This document shows positions 42,101 to 53,965 of a stretch of 64,000 nt of DNA, piece by piece. The DNA comes from Archivesica marissinica (Eukaryota > Mollusca > Bivalvia > Venerida > Vesicomyidae), in NCBI GenBank assembly GCA_014843695.1, contig CM026404.1, positions 81,823,541 through 81,887,540 on the forward strand, in the 5' to 3' direction. The translations under genes and the position numbers were made by a program. How positions within the stretch are numbered: the stretch's first letter is position 1; each line of letters starts with the position of its first letter. The notes beneath the pieces were generated by a model, which had not been told where the DNA came from, ran no database searches, and was given only the letters and a program-made list of their open reading frames with translations.

Positions 42101-42930
42101 AAGCAAGCTGAAACAAATCTACAAAGGTGCTATCGTACCCGAATTCTACACCACCGAGGAAAGATTTTCATCTGTCCAACAAGCGCGAATACGTAACGCA
42201 TGCAGTAACTTGAATGCTCATCTACATGTCAATTTCCTTCGTGATAATCCTAACTGCGAATGTGGCCATGGTATCGAAGACCCCGAGCACTACTTTTTTA
42301 GATGCAACAAATACAGATTAGAGCGCATAAATCTTTTCAGAAATACTCGTAGATTTCATCCAATAAGTACAAAAAAGCTTTTAGTTGGAATTGAACACTT
42401 GTCTATTTCAGAAAATAATAAATTGTTTATAGAGGTTCAAAGATTTATTAAAGCGACTCGACGATTCGCATAATACCAATTATTTGTCCTTCTTTTTGTC
42501 TGGTAAGCATGGAGTGGGGAGAGCTAATCTTTGTGGTTGGGGTGCATGCATTATCTCTTAGTTTTAATTCTTAAGCTCATATTCAAGTCATAAACTAACT
42601 GTCATAAACTAACTTTTCCATTTCTTTGTCGCATATGATATAATAATTAACAAATATTCACCACGAAACTTAATTTTATGTGTACTTTTTCAACATCAGA
42701 TCATACATTACAGAATTGTTCATCCAACAGGGCTGTAAACAATGTTGTTATAATTTGTAGCCCAACCCATTTGCTTTTTTCCCCTTGACAAAACAATTTT
42801 ATCGTATACTACAATCATATAATTACATATTAATCTCTGATTTGTTCTTAGTATTGTATGTATATATGTAATGTATTGTATGGGGGAAAATGCAATAATA
42901 TATTATTTAAAAAAACAAAAACAAAAAACT
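39151..42930 (+). pseudogene. APE-type non-LTR retrotransposon, nearly full ORF2, frameshifted
   Basis: In order: a 2A-like CGDVEVNP then GP (39307-39340); an endonuclease with HQNIRSIRNKLDFI, CFTETHL, TIYRPP, ILGDIN and a terminal SDH; an RT domain with IFKKGEKSLPSNYRQISLVS, CDISKAFDRVWH, VPQGSVLGPLLFLIYVND and catalytic FADDSS; and a C-terminal CECGHGIEDPEHYFFRC zinc-like motif ending at 42473. Frames change near 39330, 39560-39590, 39950, 40600, 41140, 41860 and 42090. A 46-bp tandem duplication at 41812-41903 causes one of them. The 3' UTR ends in an A-rich tract (about 42905-42930). It encodes no working protein now. Clade (Jockey/CR1-like) is inferred from motifs only. Confidence 0.9.
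39307..39342 (+). other. 2A-like (ribosome-skipping) motif at the LINE ORF2 start, frameshifted
   Basis: LLLRCGDVEVNP is followed, after two extra A bases, by GP in the next frame. The known 2A core is D-V/I-E-x-N-P-G-P, and such motifs are known at the N-terminus of APE-type LINE ORFs in several invertebrates. The motif here is interrupted, so it is a fossil. Confidence 0.65.
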
Positions 42931-45900
42931 AAGTGGCAGGATCCGTTTGATTGACTATAGCTATATTCCTGACACGTGTACATGGACAGTGGCATGATCC
43001 ATCCGTTTGATTGACTATATCTATATTCCTGACAATCATACATGGACAGTGACGGGATCCGGTTGATTGACTATAGCTATATTCCTGACACGCGTACATG
43101 GACAGTGGCAGGATCCGGTTGATTGACTATATCTATATTCCTGACACGCGTACATGGACAGTGGCAGGATCCGGTTGATTGACTATATCTATATTCCTGA
43201 CACGTGTACATGGACAGTGGCAGGATCCGTTTGATTGACTTATTCCTGACACGTGCACATGTACAGTGGCAGGATCCGGTTGATTGACTATATCTATATT
43301 CCTGATACGCGTACATAGATAGTGGCAGGATCCTGTTGATTTACTATATATATATTCCTGACACGTGTACATGGACAGTGGCAGGATCCGGTTGATTGAC
43401 TATATCAATATTCATGACACGTGTACATGGACAGTGGCAGGATCCGGTTGATTGACTATACGTGTATCTATATTCCTGACACGCGTACATGGACAGTGGC
43501 AGGATCCGGTTGATTGACCCTATCTATATTCCTGACACGCATTCATGGACAATGACAGGATCCGGTTGATTGACTATATCTATATTCCTGACACGTGTAC
43601 ATAGATAGTGCCAGGATCCGGTTGATTGACTATATCTATATTCCTGACACTCATTCATGGAGAGTGGCAGGATCCGGTTGATTAACTATATCTATATTCA
43701 TGACACGTGTACATGGACAGTGGCAGGATCCGGTTGATTGACTATATCTATATTCCTGACACGTGTACATGGACAGTGGCAGGATCCGTTTGATTGACTA
43801 TATCTATATTCCTGACACGTGTACATGGACAGTGGCAGGATCCGGTTGATTGACTATATCTATATTCCTGACACGTGTACATGGACAGTGGCAGGATCCG
43901 TTTGATTGACTATATCTATATTCCTGACACGTGTACATGGACAGTGGCAGGATCCGTTTGATTGACTATATCTATATTCCTGACACGTGTACATGGACAG
44001 TGGCAGGATCCGTTTGATTGACTATATCTATATTCCTGACACGTGTACATGGACAGTGGCAGGATCCGTTTGATTGACTATATCTATATTCCTGACACGT
44101 GTACATGGACAGTGGCAGGATCCGTTTGATTGACTATATCTATATTCCTGACACGTGTACATGTACAGTGGCAGGATCCGGTTGATTGACTATATCTATA
44201 TTCCTGATACGCGTACATAGATAGTGGCAGGATCCGGTTGATTTACTATATATATATTCCTGACACGTGTACATGGACAGTGGCTGGATCCGGTTGATTG
44301 ACTATATCAATATTCATGACACGTGTACATTGACAGTGGCAGGATCCGGTTGATTGACTATACATATCTATATTTCTGACACGCGTACATGGACAGTGGC
44401 AGGATCCGGTTGATTGACTATATCTATATTCATGACACGTGTACATGGACAGTGGCAGGATCCGGTTGATTGACTATATCTATATTCCTGACACGTGTAC
44501 ATGGACAGTGGCAGGATCCGGTTGATTGATTATATCTATATTCATGACACGTGTACATGGATAGTGCCAGGATCCGGTTGATTGACTATATCTATATTCC
44601 TGACACGTGTACATGGACAGTGGCAGGATCCGGTTGATTGATTATATCTATATTCCTGAATATTCATGACACGTTCATGGACAGTGGCAGGATCCGGTTG
44701 ATTGACTATATCTATATTCCTGACACGTGTACATGGACAGTGGCAGGATCCGTTTGATTGACTATATCTATATTCCTGACACGTGTACATGGACAGTGGC
44801 ATGATCCGTTTAATTGACTATATCTATATTCCTGACACGCGTACATGGACAGTGGCAGGATCCGTTTGATTGACTATATCTATATTCCTGACACGCGTAC
44901 ATGGACAGTGGCAGGATCCGGTTGATTGACTATATCTATATTCCTGACACGTACATGGACAGTGGCAGGATCCGTTTAATTGACTATATCTATATTCCTG
45001 ACACGCGTACATGGACAGTGGCAGGATCCGGTTGATTGACTATATCTATATTCCTGACACGCATTCATGGACAATGACAGGATCCGGTTGATTGACTATA
45101 TCTATATTCCTGACACGTGTACATAGATAGTGCCAGGATCCGGTTGATTGACTATATCTATATTCCTGACACTCATTCATGGACAGTGGTAGGATCCGGT
45201 TGATTGACTATATCTATATTCATGACACGTGTACATGGACAGTGCCAGGATCCGGTTGATTGACTATATCTATATTCCTGACACGTGTACATGGACAGTG
45301 ACAGGATCCGTTTGATTGACTATATCTATATTCCTGACACGTGTACATGGACAGTGGCAGGATCCGTTTGATTGACTATATCTATATTCCTGACACGTGT
45401 ACATGGACAGTGGCAGGATCCGGTTGATTGACTATACATGTATTTATATTTCTGACACGCGTACATGGACAGTGGCAGGATCCGGTTGATTGACTATATC
45501 TATATTCCTGATACGCGTACATAGATAGTGGCAGGATCCGGTTGATTTACTATATATATATTCCTGACACGTGTACATGGACAGTGGCTGGATCCGGTTG
45601 ATTGACTATATCAATATTCATGACACGTGTACATTGACAGTGGCAGGATCCGGTTGATTGACTATACATGTATCTATATTTCTGACACGCGTACATGGAC
45701 AGTGGCAGGATCCGGTTGATTGACTATATCTATATTCCTGACACGCATTCATGGACAGTGACAGGATCCAGTTGATTGACTATATCTATATTCCTGACAC
45801 GTGTACATAGATAGTGCCAGGATCCGGTTGATTGACTATATCTATATTCCTGACACTCATTCATGGACAGTGGCAGGATCCGGTTGATTGACTATATCTA

Positions 45901-46735
45901 TATTCATGACACGTGTACATGGACAGTGGCAGGATCCGGTTGATTGACTATATCTATATTCCTGACACGTGTACATGGACAGTGGCAGGATCCGGTTGAT
46001 TGATTATATCTATATTCATGACACGTGTACATGGATAGTGCCAGGATCCGGTTGATTGACTATATCTATATTCCTGACACGTGTACATGGACAGTGGCAG
46101 GATCCGGTTGATTGATTATATCTATATTCCTGACACTCATTCATGGACAGTGGCAGGATCCGGTTGATTGACTATATCTATATTCATGACACGTGTACAT
46201 GGACAGTGGCAGGATCCGTTTAATTGACTATATCTATATTCCTGACACGTGTACATGGACAGTGGCATGATCCGTTTAATTGACTATATCTATATTCCTG
46301 ACACGCGTACATGGACAGTGGCAGGATCCGTTTGATTGACTATATCTATATTCCTGACACGCGTACATGGACAGTGGCAGGATCCGGTTGATTGACTATA
46401 TCTATATTCCTGACACGTACATGGACAGTGGCAGGATCCGTTTAATTGACTATATCTATAGTCCTGACACGCGTACATGGACAGTGGCAGGATCCGGTTG
46501 ATTGACTATATCTATATTCCTGACACGCATTCATGGACAATGACAGGATCCGGTTGATTGACTATATCTATATTCCTGACACGTGTACATAGATAGTGCC
46601 AGGATCCGGTTGATTGACTATATCTATATTCTTGACACGCATTCATGGACAATGACAGGATCCGGTTGATTGACTATATCTATATTCCTGACACTCGTTC
46701 ATGGACAGTGGCAGGATCCGGTTGATTGACACAAA
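42931..46735. repeat. 56-bp GGATCC satellite, about 68 copies
   Basis: The unit is GGATCCGGTTGATTGACTAT + ATCTATATTCCTGACACG + TGTACATGGACAGTGGCA. Variants include CCGTTTGATT, CGCGTACATGG, CATTCATGGACAATGACA and ATAGATAGTGCCA. Blocks of variants recur in the same order (for example near 43.5, 45.05 and 46.5 kb), indicating block duplication. Nearly every unit keeps GGATCC (a BamHI site). Confidence 0.96.
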
Positions 46736-46754
46736 CTATATTACTGAACTATAT

Positions 46755-46945
46755 TGTGTGGCGTCCGTGGTCTAATGGTAGAGCGTCGGATTTGGAATCG
46801 AACGGTCCGGGTATGTAGTGTCATTGAGCATGGCACCTTACACACATTGCTTAGTACTGGTTAACCGCTATGGTCGGCTAAGCATGCCCAGGAAAACACG
46901 TCTAGGTCCCCGGAAGGGGTTTGACATTAATGGAACATACATATA
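46755..46945 (+). mobile_element. SINE-D with B-box deletion
   Basis: GGCGTCCGTGGTCTAATGGT leads to GGTCCGGGTATGTAGTGTCA. About 20 bases that carry the B box in other copies are missing. The body and tail CCCCGGAAGGGGTTTGAC are intact. It immediately follows the satellite. Confidence 0.85.
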
Positions 46946-47149
46946 TTACTGACAGTTGTGATGTCTTGAAACTTGAAGTTAAAAGTTTTAAGTTAAAACA
47001 GAGCGGTTATTTGTGGTATCCTAGCCCAAAGTATTGTTATCAGAAACTACAAAATATATACCAAAGATGCCAAAGCAAAGGGAATTTCATATAACACGTA
47101 TCCATATGTTGAGTGTGGCTGTTGCAGGCAGGCAGTGATCATGATAAGA

Positions 47150-47182
47150 AAATATCCCCCCCCCCCCCACCACCACCAGGAT
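47150..47182. repeat. Poly(C) tract
   Basis: About 14 consecutive C followed by ACCACCACCACC, on the plus strand. Confidence 0.85.
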
Positions 47183-47204
47183 CATAGTGACATTAGTTTG
47201 TACA

Positions 47205-47440
47205 CATTTATTTAGCTCGATTGCGAAATAAGTTCTTGTAACTTATATTGATATATTATAATCACTCTCGATACCTCATTCCTGGTGGAATCCATCGCCA
47301 CGAAGGAGAGAGAAGAGGCAATGTGGAATTTAAATGCCTTGCCGATGGGCACAATCGTAATGACTCCAGCGTGCTCGAACTCGGAGCCTTTCGCACCTAA
47401 AGCTAACGCGCTACCACTGCGCTATCACAACGTCCACTTC
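47205..47440 (-). mobile_element. SINE-B, complete
   Basis: The reverse tail TTTAGCTCGATTGCGAAATA and the body CCTGGTGGAATCCATCGCC lead to the head GCGCTACCACTGCGCTATCA. The tail contains a short ATATTATAATCAC insertion. Confidence 0.85.
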
Positions 47441-47561
47441 ATATAGACATTAATTATTTTCTAATGTTTAGGTCGACTGCATGTGTAGCATTTTAATGAA
47501 TTTAATAGAGCTACATGACACATGTATGTGCACGATCGTAATCATGTATATCATGTTATGT

Positions 47562-47720
47562 TATATTTCGGGTTTTACGCCTGCATCAGCACCATTTTGG
47601 GCTATATCGCCGGCGGGCAGTTTACTTAACAACACCTTTCCTGGGCAGGCTCCAGCGGTTAACCAGTACTTGGGTGCACCAACCTCCGTAAGAAACTGCC
47701 AACTTTTTCATATAAATGAG
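47562..47720 (-). mobile_element. SINE-E, head missing
   Basis: TTTCGGGTTTTACGCCTGCA, GGCGGGCAGTTTACTTAACA, GGCAGGCTCCAGCGGTTAAC and GTAAGAAACTGCC are present. Orientation is inferred from the chimeric copy at 6052-6300, which has the tRNA head on the far side. Confidence 0.75.
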
Positions 47721-47764
47721 ACACGGCCTGAGAATCATGTATATCAATATATAATATACATGTT

Positions 47765-48005
47765 GGCTGTCCGATTAGCGCGCTCATTTCTCAACAAGGC
47801 AACCCGGGTTCGATCCTTTGACCGGGAAGTATGTGAGATGATACGGTTATTGCCAGATCGGACAGGTGGGTTTTCTCCGGGTACTCCGGTTTCCTCCCAC
47901 ACGAATGACAACAGTTACGCTTTCATCCGCGCCAACTAGAGTGATTAATATAAGTTGTTGAAACTTGTTTCGCAAATCATAGTAAAATAAATAAAAGTTT
48001 AAAAT
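47765..48005 (+). mobile_element. SINE-C, near complete
   Basis: The head CTGTCCGATTAGCGCGCTCA lacks the GTGGTTA part of the A box. The B box is GGGTTCGATCC. The body is GGTGGGTTTTCTCCGGGTAC and the tail GTAAAATAAATAAAAGTTT. A 152-codon frame across 47481-47939 is this SINE plus SINE-E, not a gene. Confidence 0.85.
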
Positions 48006-48296
48006 AACCATTTTGTATAGCTTGAACCAGAGATCTGAACAATACGTTAAAACATTGTGTCCAGAATATGTTTCAGTATTCGGAATTAATTTATTATCCG
48101 TCCATATCTGCTGAACTGCTTATAAAATGCAACTTATTTTTTACATTTACTTTCAAATAAAAGATATTTTATAAACATCATTTTATGTTTTCATTGTTGC
48201 CATGGCAGTTGTCTAATCGTGTATTAATAATACAGAACATTGCAATGATTGGTGCATCATTTATAGATGAACATCATGGAACTTGCGCATCACGTG

Positions 48297-48498
48297 TGAC
48301 GTCCGTGGTCCAGTGGTAGAGCGTCGGACTTGGAATCGAACGGTCCCGGGTTCGATACTCGGTCAGGCCACGTATGTATATTGAGCAAGGCACCTCACAC
48401 ACATTGCTTAGTACTGGTTAACCACTTAGGTCGGCTAAGCCTGCCCCGCCAGGAAAACATGTCTAGGTCGCCGCAAGGGGTTTGACATTAATATATAG
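48297..48498 (+). mobile_element. SINE-D, complete
   Basis: The head GTCCGTGGTCCAGTGGTAGA has loop TTGGAA and B box GGGTTCGATACTC. The body TTAGTACTGGTTAACCACTT and tail GCCGCAAGGGGTTTGAC follow. It abuts the 60-bp array. Confidence 0.88.
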
Positions 48499-48990
48499 TA
48501 CAGATCATATATAGCCAAGCAGGAAGGTAGAATTGGGGTCGACCACACACAAATATAGTACAGGTCATATATAGCCAAACAGGAAGGTAGAATTGGGGTC
48601 GACCACACATCAATATAATACAGGTCATATATATCCAAGCAGGAAGGTAGAATTGGGGTCGACCACACACCAATATAGTACAGGTCATATATAGCCAATC
48701 AGGAAGGTAGAATTGGGATCGACCACACACCAATATAGTACAGGTCATATATAGCCAAGCAGGAAGGTAGAATTGGGGTCGACCACACACAAATATAGTA
48801 CAGGTCATATATAGCCAAGCAGGAAGGTAGAATTGGGGTCGACCACACACCAATATAGTACAGGTCATATATAGCCAAGCAGGAAGGTAGAATTGGGGTC
48901 GACCACACACCAATATAGTACAGGTCATATATAGCCAAGCAGGAAGGTAGATTTGTAGCCGACCACACACATATCAACATAGTACAGGTG
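48499..48990. repeat. 60-bp minisatellite, 8 copies
   Basis: The unit is exactly 60 bp: CATATATAGCCAAGCAGGAA + GGTAGAATTGGGGTCGACCA + CACACCAATATAGTACAGGT. The last unit decays into CACACATATCAACATAG. Its in-frame length gives spurious minus-strand ORFs. Confidence 0.95.
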
Positions 48991-49084
48991 ATGTGTAGAT
49001 AGCCACGCAAGGGTGTAGATGATTTGGGGTTCACAGCCTAGACACCAGGAGCATGTGTTGCCGAGTAACACACTTAATACGGGA

Positions 49085-49245
49085 AATGATACCAGTCCAA
49101 CCTGTGTAAAGCAGCCAGCCAATGGAATCACGGAATGTGGCTGCTTAGCACATGTGACTGTTTAATCGAGGGCAAATGTAATAAAACAACATATTGGTAT
49201 TGGGAATTTTGAAACTGGCTGCTTAATACAGGTTTGACTGTATGC
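49085..49245 (-). mobile_element. MITE-X, compact copy
   Basis: The ends are CAGTCCAACCTGTGTAAAGC and GGCTGCTTAATACAGG, TTTGACTGTA. The interior (CCAATGGAATCACGGAATGT, GGCTGCTTAGCAC) is the reverse complement of the right flank of the element at 3452-4766. It shows what the family looks like before array expansion. Confidence 0.78.
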
Positions 49246-49430
49246 ATTAAACACAGATTAACAAAGTTAACACTACTCATTCTAGCATACGTATTTATTA
49301 AACTATATAAATACACATGTACATACATTATTTATTATGAGTACAAAGTACAAAAGTGCAATAATATGAATATTAAATGCTTGTTGTTACTGACATTCTA
49401 TGTTTTTATTAATCTATCGGTAAACCGTAA

Positions 49431-49789
49431 CCCTTTCCCTCATAGAAGCACCTCTTGACACCATTACCAATACGACATACATTGACAATGTAGTAGCCAA
49501 ACCAATGTTCATAATATTTGTCAGAATCTCATGTAGTTCCAGTAATATCTATTGAGGTGGGATAGATATGGCGACTACTTATCCACTGCATGATAGCTAA
49601 ATGGCTGTCGTTTGTATGGAGATATAATAGTATATTAACCTAAATCTCATGTAGTCCCAGTAATATCTATTGAGGTGGGATAGATATGGCGACTACTTAT
49701 CCACTTCATGATAGCTAAATGGCTGTCGTTTCAAACGTTTGCATGGAGATATAATAGTATATTAACCTAAATCTCTATGAAGGAAAGGG
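49431..49789. mobile_element. piggyBac-like MITE (TTAA-flanked), two internal units
   Basis: The ends are CCCTTTCCCTCATAGA and TCTATGAAGGAAAGGG, followed by TTAA on the right. The left flank is GTAA, a one-base decay of TTAA. The inside carries two copies of a unit of about 115 bp (AATCTCATGTAGT...GGTGGGATAGATATGGCGAC...AGATATAATAGTATATTAAC). TTAA target sites with CCC termini are the hallmark of piggyBac elements. No transposase is present. Confidence 0.75.
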
Positions 49790-49794
49790 TTAAG

Positions 49795-50070
49795 CTGTTT
49801 GTTTTTTGCATTTAAAGTTGCACCAACAACTTCATACAGTGTCTCTCCAGCTGTTATTGGTGCAGGAAGACCGTGGTTTTCCCTGGGAACAGTATTGAAG
49901 GCACGGACGGACACACAGCGTAGAACCACTTGCCTACCGCAAGTCAGCTGGATAGCTTCCTCACATGAAAGAATTCGACACCCCAAAGTGGGATTCTAAC
50001 CTACAGCGGTGAGGGACAAGTGATTTGAAGTCAACAACTTTAACCACGGTCCACCGAAGGCCCTGTTTAA
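49795..50070 (-). mobile_element. SINE-F, near complete
   Basis: The body (GCACCAACAACTTCATACAG, CTCCAGCTGTTATTGGTGCA, AGGCACGGACGGACACACAG) is followed by a reverse tRNA-like head: GGGATTCTAACCTACAGCGG, GATTTGAAGTCAACAACTTT, AACCACGG. It matches the heads at 2268 and 2452. Confidence 0.75.
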
Positions 50071-50329
50071 GAAAGATAACGTAATTAGCCATTAATAAAT
50101 ACGGCAGATTTCGGCACATTCCTAATGGAGTGATAGAAGTTTAATATTCTGTGATCTAATAACCAATGCTACTACAATATGACTGCGAATAATAAATAGG
50201 GCTAGACTGTTGTCATATAGGAATAGTTGTAAAAAAAGTAATTCAATGATATTCGAAAAACAAGTGAATCACTTTTCTTTCACATGTATATAAAAGTTTT
50301 AGAATTTGCTCAATTTCTCAGATGTGGTC
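50071..50329. other. Unassigned sequence
   Basis: No recognised feature. Confidence 0.4.
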
Positions 50330-50512
50330 TTGCAAAATGCCAGGTCAAGTTCCTTGCAAAATGCCAGGTCAAGTTCCTTGCTGAATGCCAGGTCAAGTTC
50401 CTTGCTGAATGCCAGGTCAAGTTCCTTGCTGAATGCCAGGTCAAGTTCCTTGCTGAATGCCAGGTTAAGTTCCTTGCTGAATGCCAGGTCAAGTTCCTTG
50501 CTGAATGACGCA
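50330..50512. repeat. 24-bp tandem repeat, about 7 copies
   Basis: The unit is GCCAGGTCAAGTTCCTTGCT + GAAT, with the first units reading GCAAAAT. It is stop-free in several frames on both strands, none a gene. Confidence 0.93.
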
Positions 50513-50629
50513 TTACTGATGGCCTGATGCCACAAACAGGATTTGCATTCTCGATCATCAATGTTTTAATTGTTTTTGAGGTTAACATCGAACAAACAGC
50601 ATACGTCACATCGCGACTCTATTGGTGGA

Positions 50630-51465
50630 GGACTAAGACTGATGAATCCAACACCTACTAAGACTGATGAATCCATCACCCACTAAGACTGATGAATCCA
50701 ACACCTGCTAAGACTGATGAATCCAACACCCACTAAGACTGATGAATCCATCACCCACTAAGACTGATGAATCCAACACCTGCTAAGACTGATGAATCCA
50801 TCACCCACTAAGACTGATGAATCCAACACCCACTAAGACTGATGAATCCAATACCCACTAAGACTGATGAATCCAACACCCACTAAGACTGATGAATCCA
50901 CACCCACTAAGACTGATGAATCCAACACCCACTAAGACTGATGAATCCATCACCCACTAAGACTGATGAATCCAACACCCACTAAGACTGATGAATCCAT
51001 CACCCACTAAGACTGATGAATCCATCACCCACTAAGACTGATGAATCCAACACCTGCTAAGACTGATGAATCCATCACCCACTAAGACTGATGAATCCAA
51101 CACCTGCTAAGACTGATGAATCCAACACCCACTAAGACTGATGAATCCAACACCTGCTAAGACTGATGAATCCATCACCCACTAAGACTGATGAATCCAT
51201 CACCCACTAAGACTGATGAATCCATCACCTGCTAAGACTGATGAATCCATCACCCACTAAGACTGATGAATCCATCACCTACTAAGACTGATGAATCCAA
51301 CACCTGCTAAGACTGATGAATCCATCACCCACTAAGACTGATGAATCCAACACCTACTAAGACTGATGAATCCAACACCTGCTACGACTGATGAATCCAA
51401 CACCTGCTACGACTGATGAATCCAACACCTGCTAAGACTGATGAATCCAACACCTGCTAAGACTG
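50630..51465. repeat. 25-bp minisatellite, about 33 copies
   Basis: The unit is TAAGACTGATGAATCCAACA + CCCAC, with variants CCATCACC, CCTGC and CCTAC. It is directly followed by a SINE-B whose head it replaces. Confidence 0.95.
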
Positions 51466-51469
51466 AGTT

Positions 51470-51635
51470 TGTGCCCAGCTGTAGCCGTTTCGAGTGTGCC
51501 CTTAAAGAAAGTATTTAAATTCCACATTTCCTCTTCTCTCTCCCTCATGACGAGGAGTTCCATGAGGTCTCGAGAGCGATTAAAACAAGTTTCGCAATCG
51601 AGCTAAAATAATTTTGTATAAACTAACAATCTAAT
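51470..51635 (+). mobile_element. SINE-B, 5' truncated
   Basis: It starts GTGCCCAGCTGTAGCCGTTT, has a 3-bp changed CTCATGACGAGGAGTTCCA block and ends with the tail CAATCGAGCTAAAATAATTT. Confidence 0.82.
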
Positions 51636-51839
51636 ATCACAAAATTAATATCACAGAAAACTGAAACAACTAGCATTATCCGAGTATATATGTACAAAGA
51701 AACCTATTTTCAATAGATTATAAACTGGACTGTTCATGAAACATATTGCAGTTCACTGCTTCGTTATTCAGGACTAGTCCATCAAAGCAACAACCTCACC
51801 CAGTGAGTGGTTGCAGAGGGTTGGTGATATGAAATTCAC

Positions 51840-52070
51840 GAAGTCGTGATAGCGCGTTCGTTTCAGGTGCGAAAGGTCCGCAGTTCTAGCCCCGCTGAAG
51901 CAGTTACGCTTGTGCCCTTAGGCAAGGCATTTAAATTCCACATTTCCACTTCTCTCTCCTTCATGTCGATGGATTCAATCAGGGATGAGGTCTCAAGAGT
52001 GATTAATATCAGTTGTAAGAACTTGTTTCGCAATCGAGCTAAAATAAATTTGTATAAACTAAAATTCAAC
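51840..52070 (+). mobile_element. SINE-B, complete
   Basis: The head CGTGATAGCGCGTTCGTTTC and the degraded B box GTTCTAGCCCC are followed by the body GTGCCCTTAGGCAAGGCATT and the tail CAATCGAGCTAAAATAAATT. Confidence 0.85.
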
Positions 52071-52610
52071 CCGAGGTATTTGCATGTGAAAGCACCTGAA
52101 ATGTTCATATCACTACTATAAATGCATCATTTATCTGGGATGTGAAAAGAAGTTCCCAGATTCCTACATACATCTACCGGTAACCTAGTCTATATACATG
52201 CATGGATTCCTTACTATAGTTAACTCCATTCAAATGTCAAACAACAGATTTTGAAAGAAACATGTGTTCATTTAAAGCTATTTGCTACCTCTTTCAAACT
52301 ACACTATAAGTTAAATATATTTATTTATATTAAACCTTAAAATGCTACAGAAGTCATACCGGTATGTAAGGTGATACAGAAGCATATGTATGGAGGAATG
52401 GGTAAAATAATATTGGCACTAACGGATTAATGATATATACAAGTATATTAACCCGACTATGGTAGATCTATACAAAATATTTATCGATGACAGAAAAATG
52501 ACTACATTTCAGCTCTACATAATGGTCAATAACAAACTAACTAAGCTGTAAATTAGATTCAAACATGTTTTAAGAAGTCATCCAAGGGAGCGACGAAAAA
52601 TAATTAATTT
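52071..52610. other. Unassigned intergenic sequence
   Basis: AT-rich with no supported feature. Confidence 0.4.
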
Positions 52611-52614
52611 CAGC

Positions 52615-53041
52615 AGTGCTGGCTGCTTAATGGAGACTAAATGTAGAATTAATTGCCAATTAGGCCCCAAGTTTATAAAAATATTTCTCATATCTCAAAC
52701 TGTCAGCTGAACCAATCAAACACTTGAGACTGAGTTTTGAGATTGGAGAAAAGTCAGCTGAACCAATCAAACACTTGAGACTGAGTTTTGAGATTGGAGA
52801 AAAGTCAGCTGAACCAATCAAACGCTTGAGACTGAGTTTTGAGATTGGAGAAAAGTCAGCTGAACCAATCAAACACTTGAGACTGAGTTTTGAGATTGGA
52901 GAAAAGTCAGCTGAACCAATCAAACGCTTGAGACTAGAGTTTTGAGATTGGAGAAAAGTTTTATAACCTCCAGGCCTGGTAATAGGCTGTTTAATACAGT
53001 GTGACTTCTCAGGTGGCTGTTAAATCATGTTTCACTGTAAC
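52615..53041. mobile_element. MITE-X-like element carrying a 51-bp array
   Basis: The left end has GCTGGCTGCTTAATGGAGAC. The right end has GGCTGTTTAATACAGTG, GGTGGCTGTTAAATCATG and TTTCACTGTA. In between, about five 51-bp units (AGCTGAACCAATCAAACACT + TGAGACTGAGTTTTGAG + ATTGGAGAAAAGTC) fill 52695-52960. It is the third MITE-X-type element here that holds an array, each with a different unit. Confidence 0.6.
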
Positions 53042-53125
53042 AACCACTACTATTTGTACAGCATAATTTTGGACATGCATTTTCAGTGATTTGGTCTCAA
53101 CTTCTATAAATAAATATAGAGCCGA

Positions 53126-53416
53126 CATACTCGCCTATAAGAAGATCTCGCCTATAAGAAGATCCCCATACTTTGGGCATGAAATATATTGGTTTTGGCA
53201 TGCACTCGCATATAACACTGATCGATAAATTGGACACAAGACCATGCATATATTGCATGTTTGGCCAGTGTAAGACTGCAAGTTGAAGACATTTTCAGTG
53301 TCAAGAGTGATTTCTTTTCTAAAATGTAATTATGAATATCATTAATTTTGATACATTTTAAATTATTAATTAAGCCATGATCTGGTGGTAAAAAATCGTC
53401 TTATAGGCGAGTGTGG
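53126..53416. mobile_element. MITE-T (ends TACTCGCCTATAAGA)
   Basis: The left end is CATACTCGCCTATAAGAAGA (with the terminus duplicated once) and the right end is TCTTATAGGCGAGTGTGG. The interior has TTTTGGCATGCACTCGCATA and TCTGGTGGTAAAAAATCG. A second, reverse-oriented copy is at 61771-62074. Confidence 0.72.
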
Positions 53417-53965
53417 ATGGTACACGCATTTCCTCATGCAGATTACAATGCATAAGTTTTCATCAGAAACTACCCATGAAAAGTTTTCTTCAATTGGCAC
53501 TTGGGTAATTATGAAAAATATTTCAGAATAAATATTATATTTCTACTTGGCCGATGTGCAATGGGTACGTCAGTCAGATGTAAAATGCAATATCAACTTA
53601 TTTCCTGTGGCCCTTTCATTGAAGGAAACATCAGTCGAATATACTGTACAAACACTAGATAGAGAGAAAGTGACAAATTCATTCTTTGCTAGGAAACGAA
53701 TGGGTATCTATTCAGGAGAATCTGTGAATACACCGCCATAGATTTGTCTTCATTGTTTTTTCATTTCATAGTCAAATATGATCATGTGAAAATCATTCAT
53801 CACTTAGCCAAACAAATTGAATCCATTCTAGATTACCAAGTACAAGTTTTTTGGCCTAAAATGAAAATGCATTTCTCAACTAAACGAAACATAGAAAAAA
53901 CAGTACAGTTTTGCAAAGTCTATTAAAGTTCTAAAATTTAATGCGTAAATTGAAACACTGATCAA
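53417..53965. other. Unassigned intergenic sequence
   Basis: Two adjacent short frames (53547-53741 and 53744-53926) have no recognisable family motif or splice context, and I do not call them genes. Confidence 0.4.

Noticed and set aside
47481..47939. 152-codon plus-strand frame
   Set aside because: It is composed of SINE-E and SINE-C sequence.
53547..53926. Two adjacent small frames as a possible host gene
   Set aside because: No domain, codon or splice evidence, and length is within chance expectation for AT-rich DNA.
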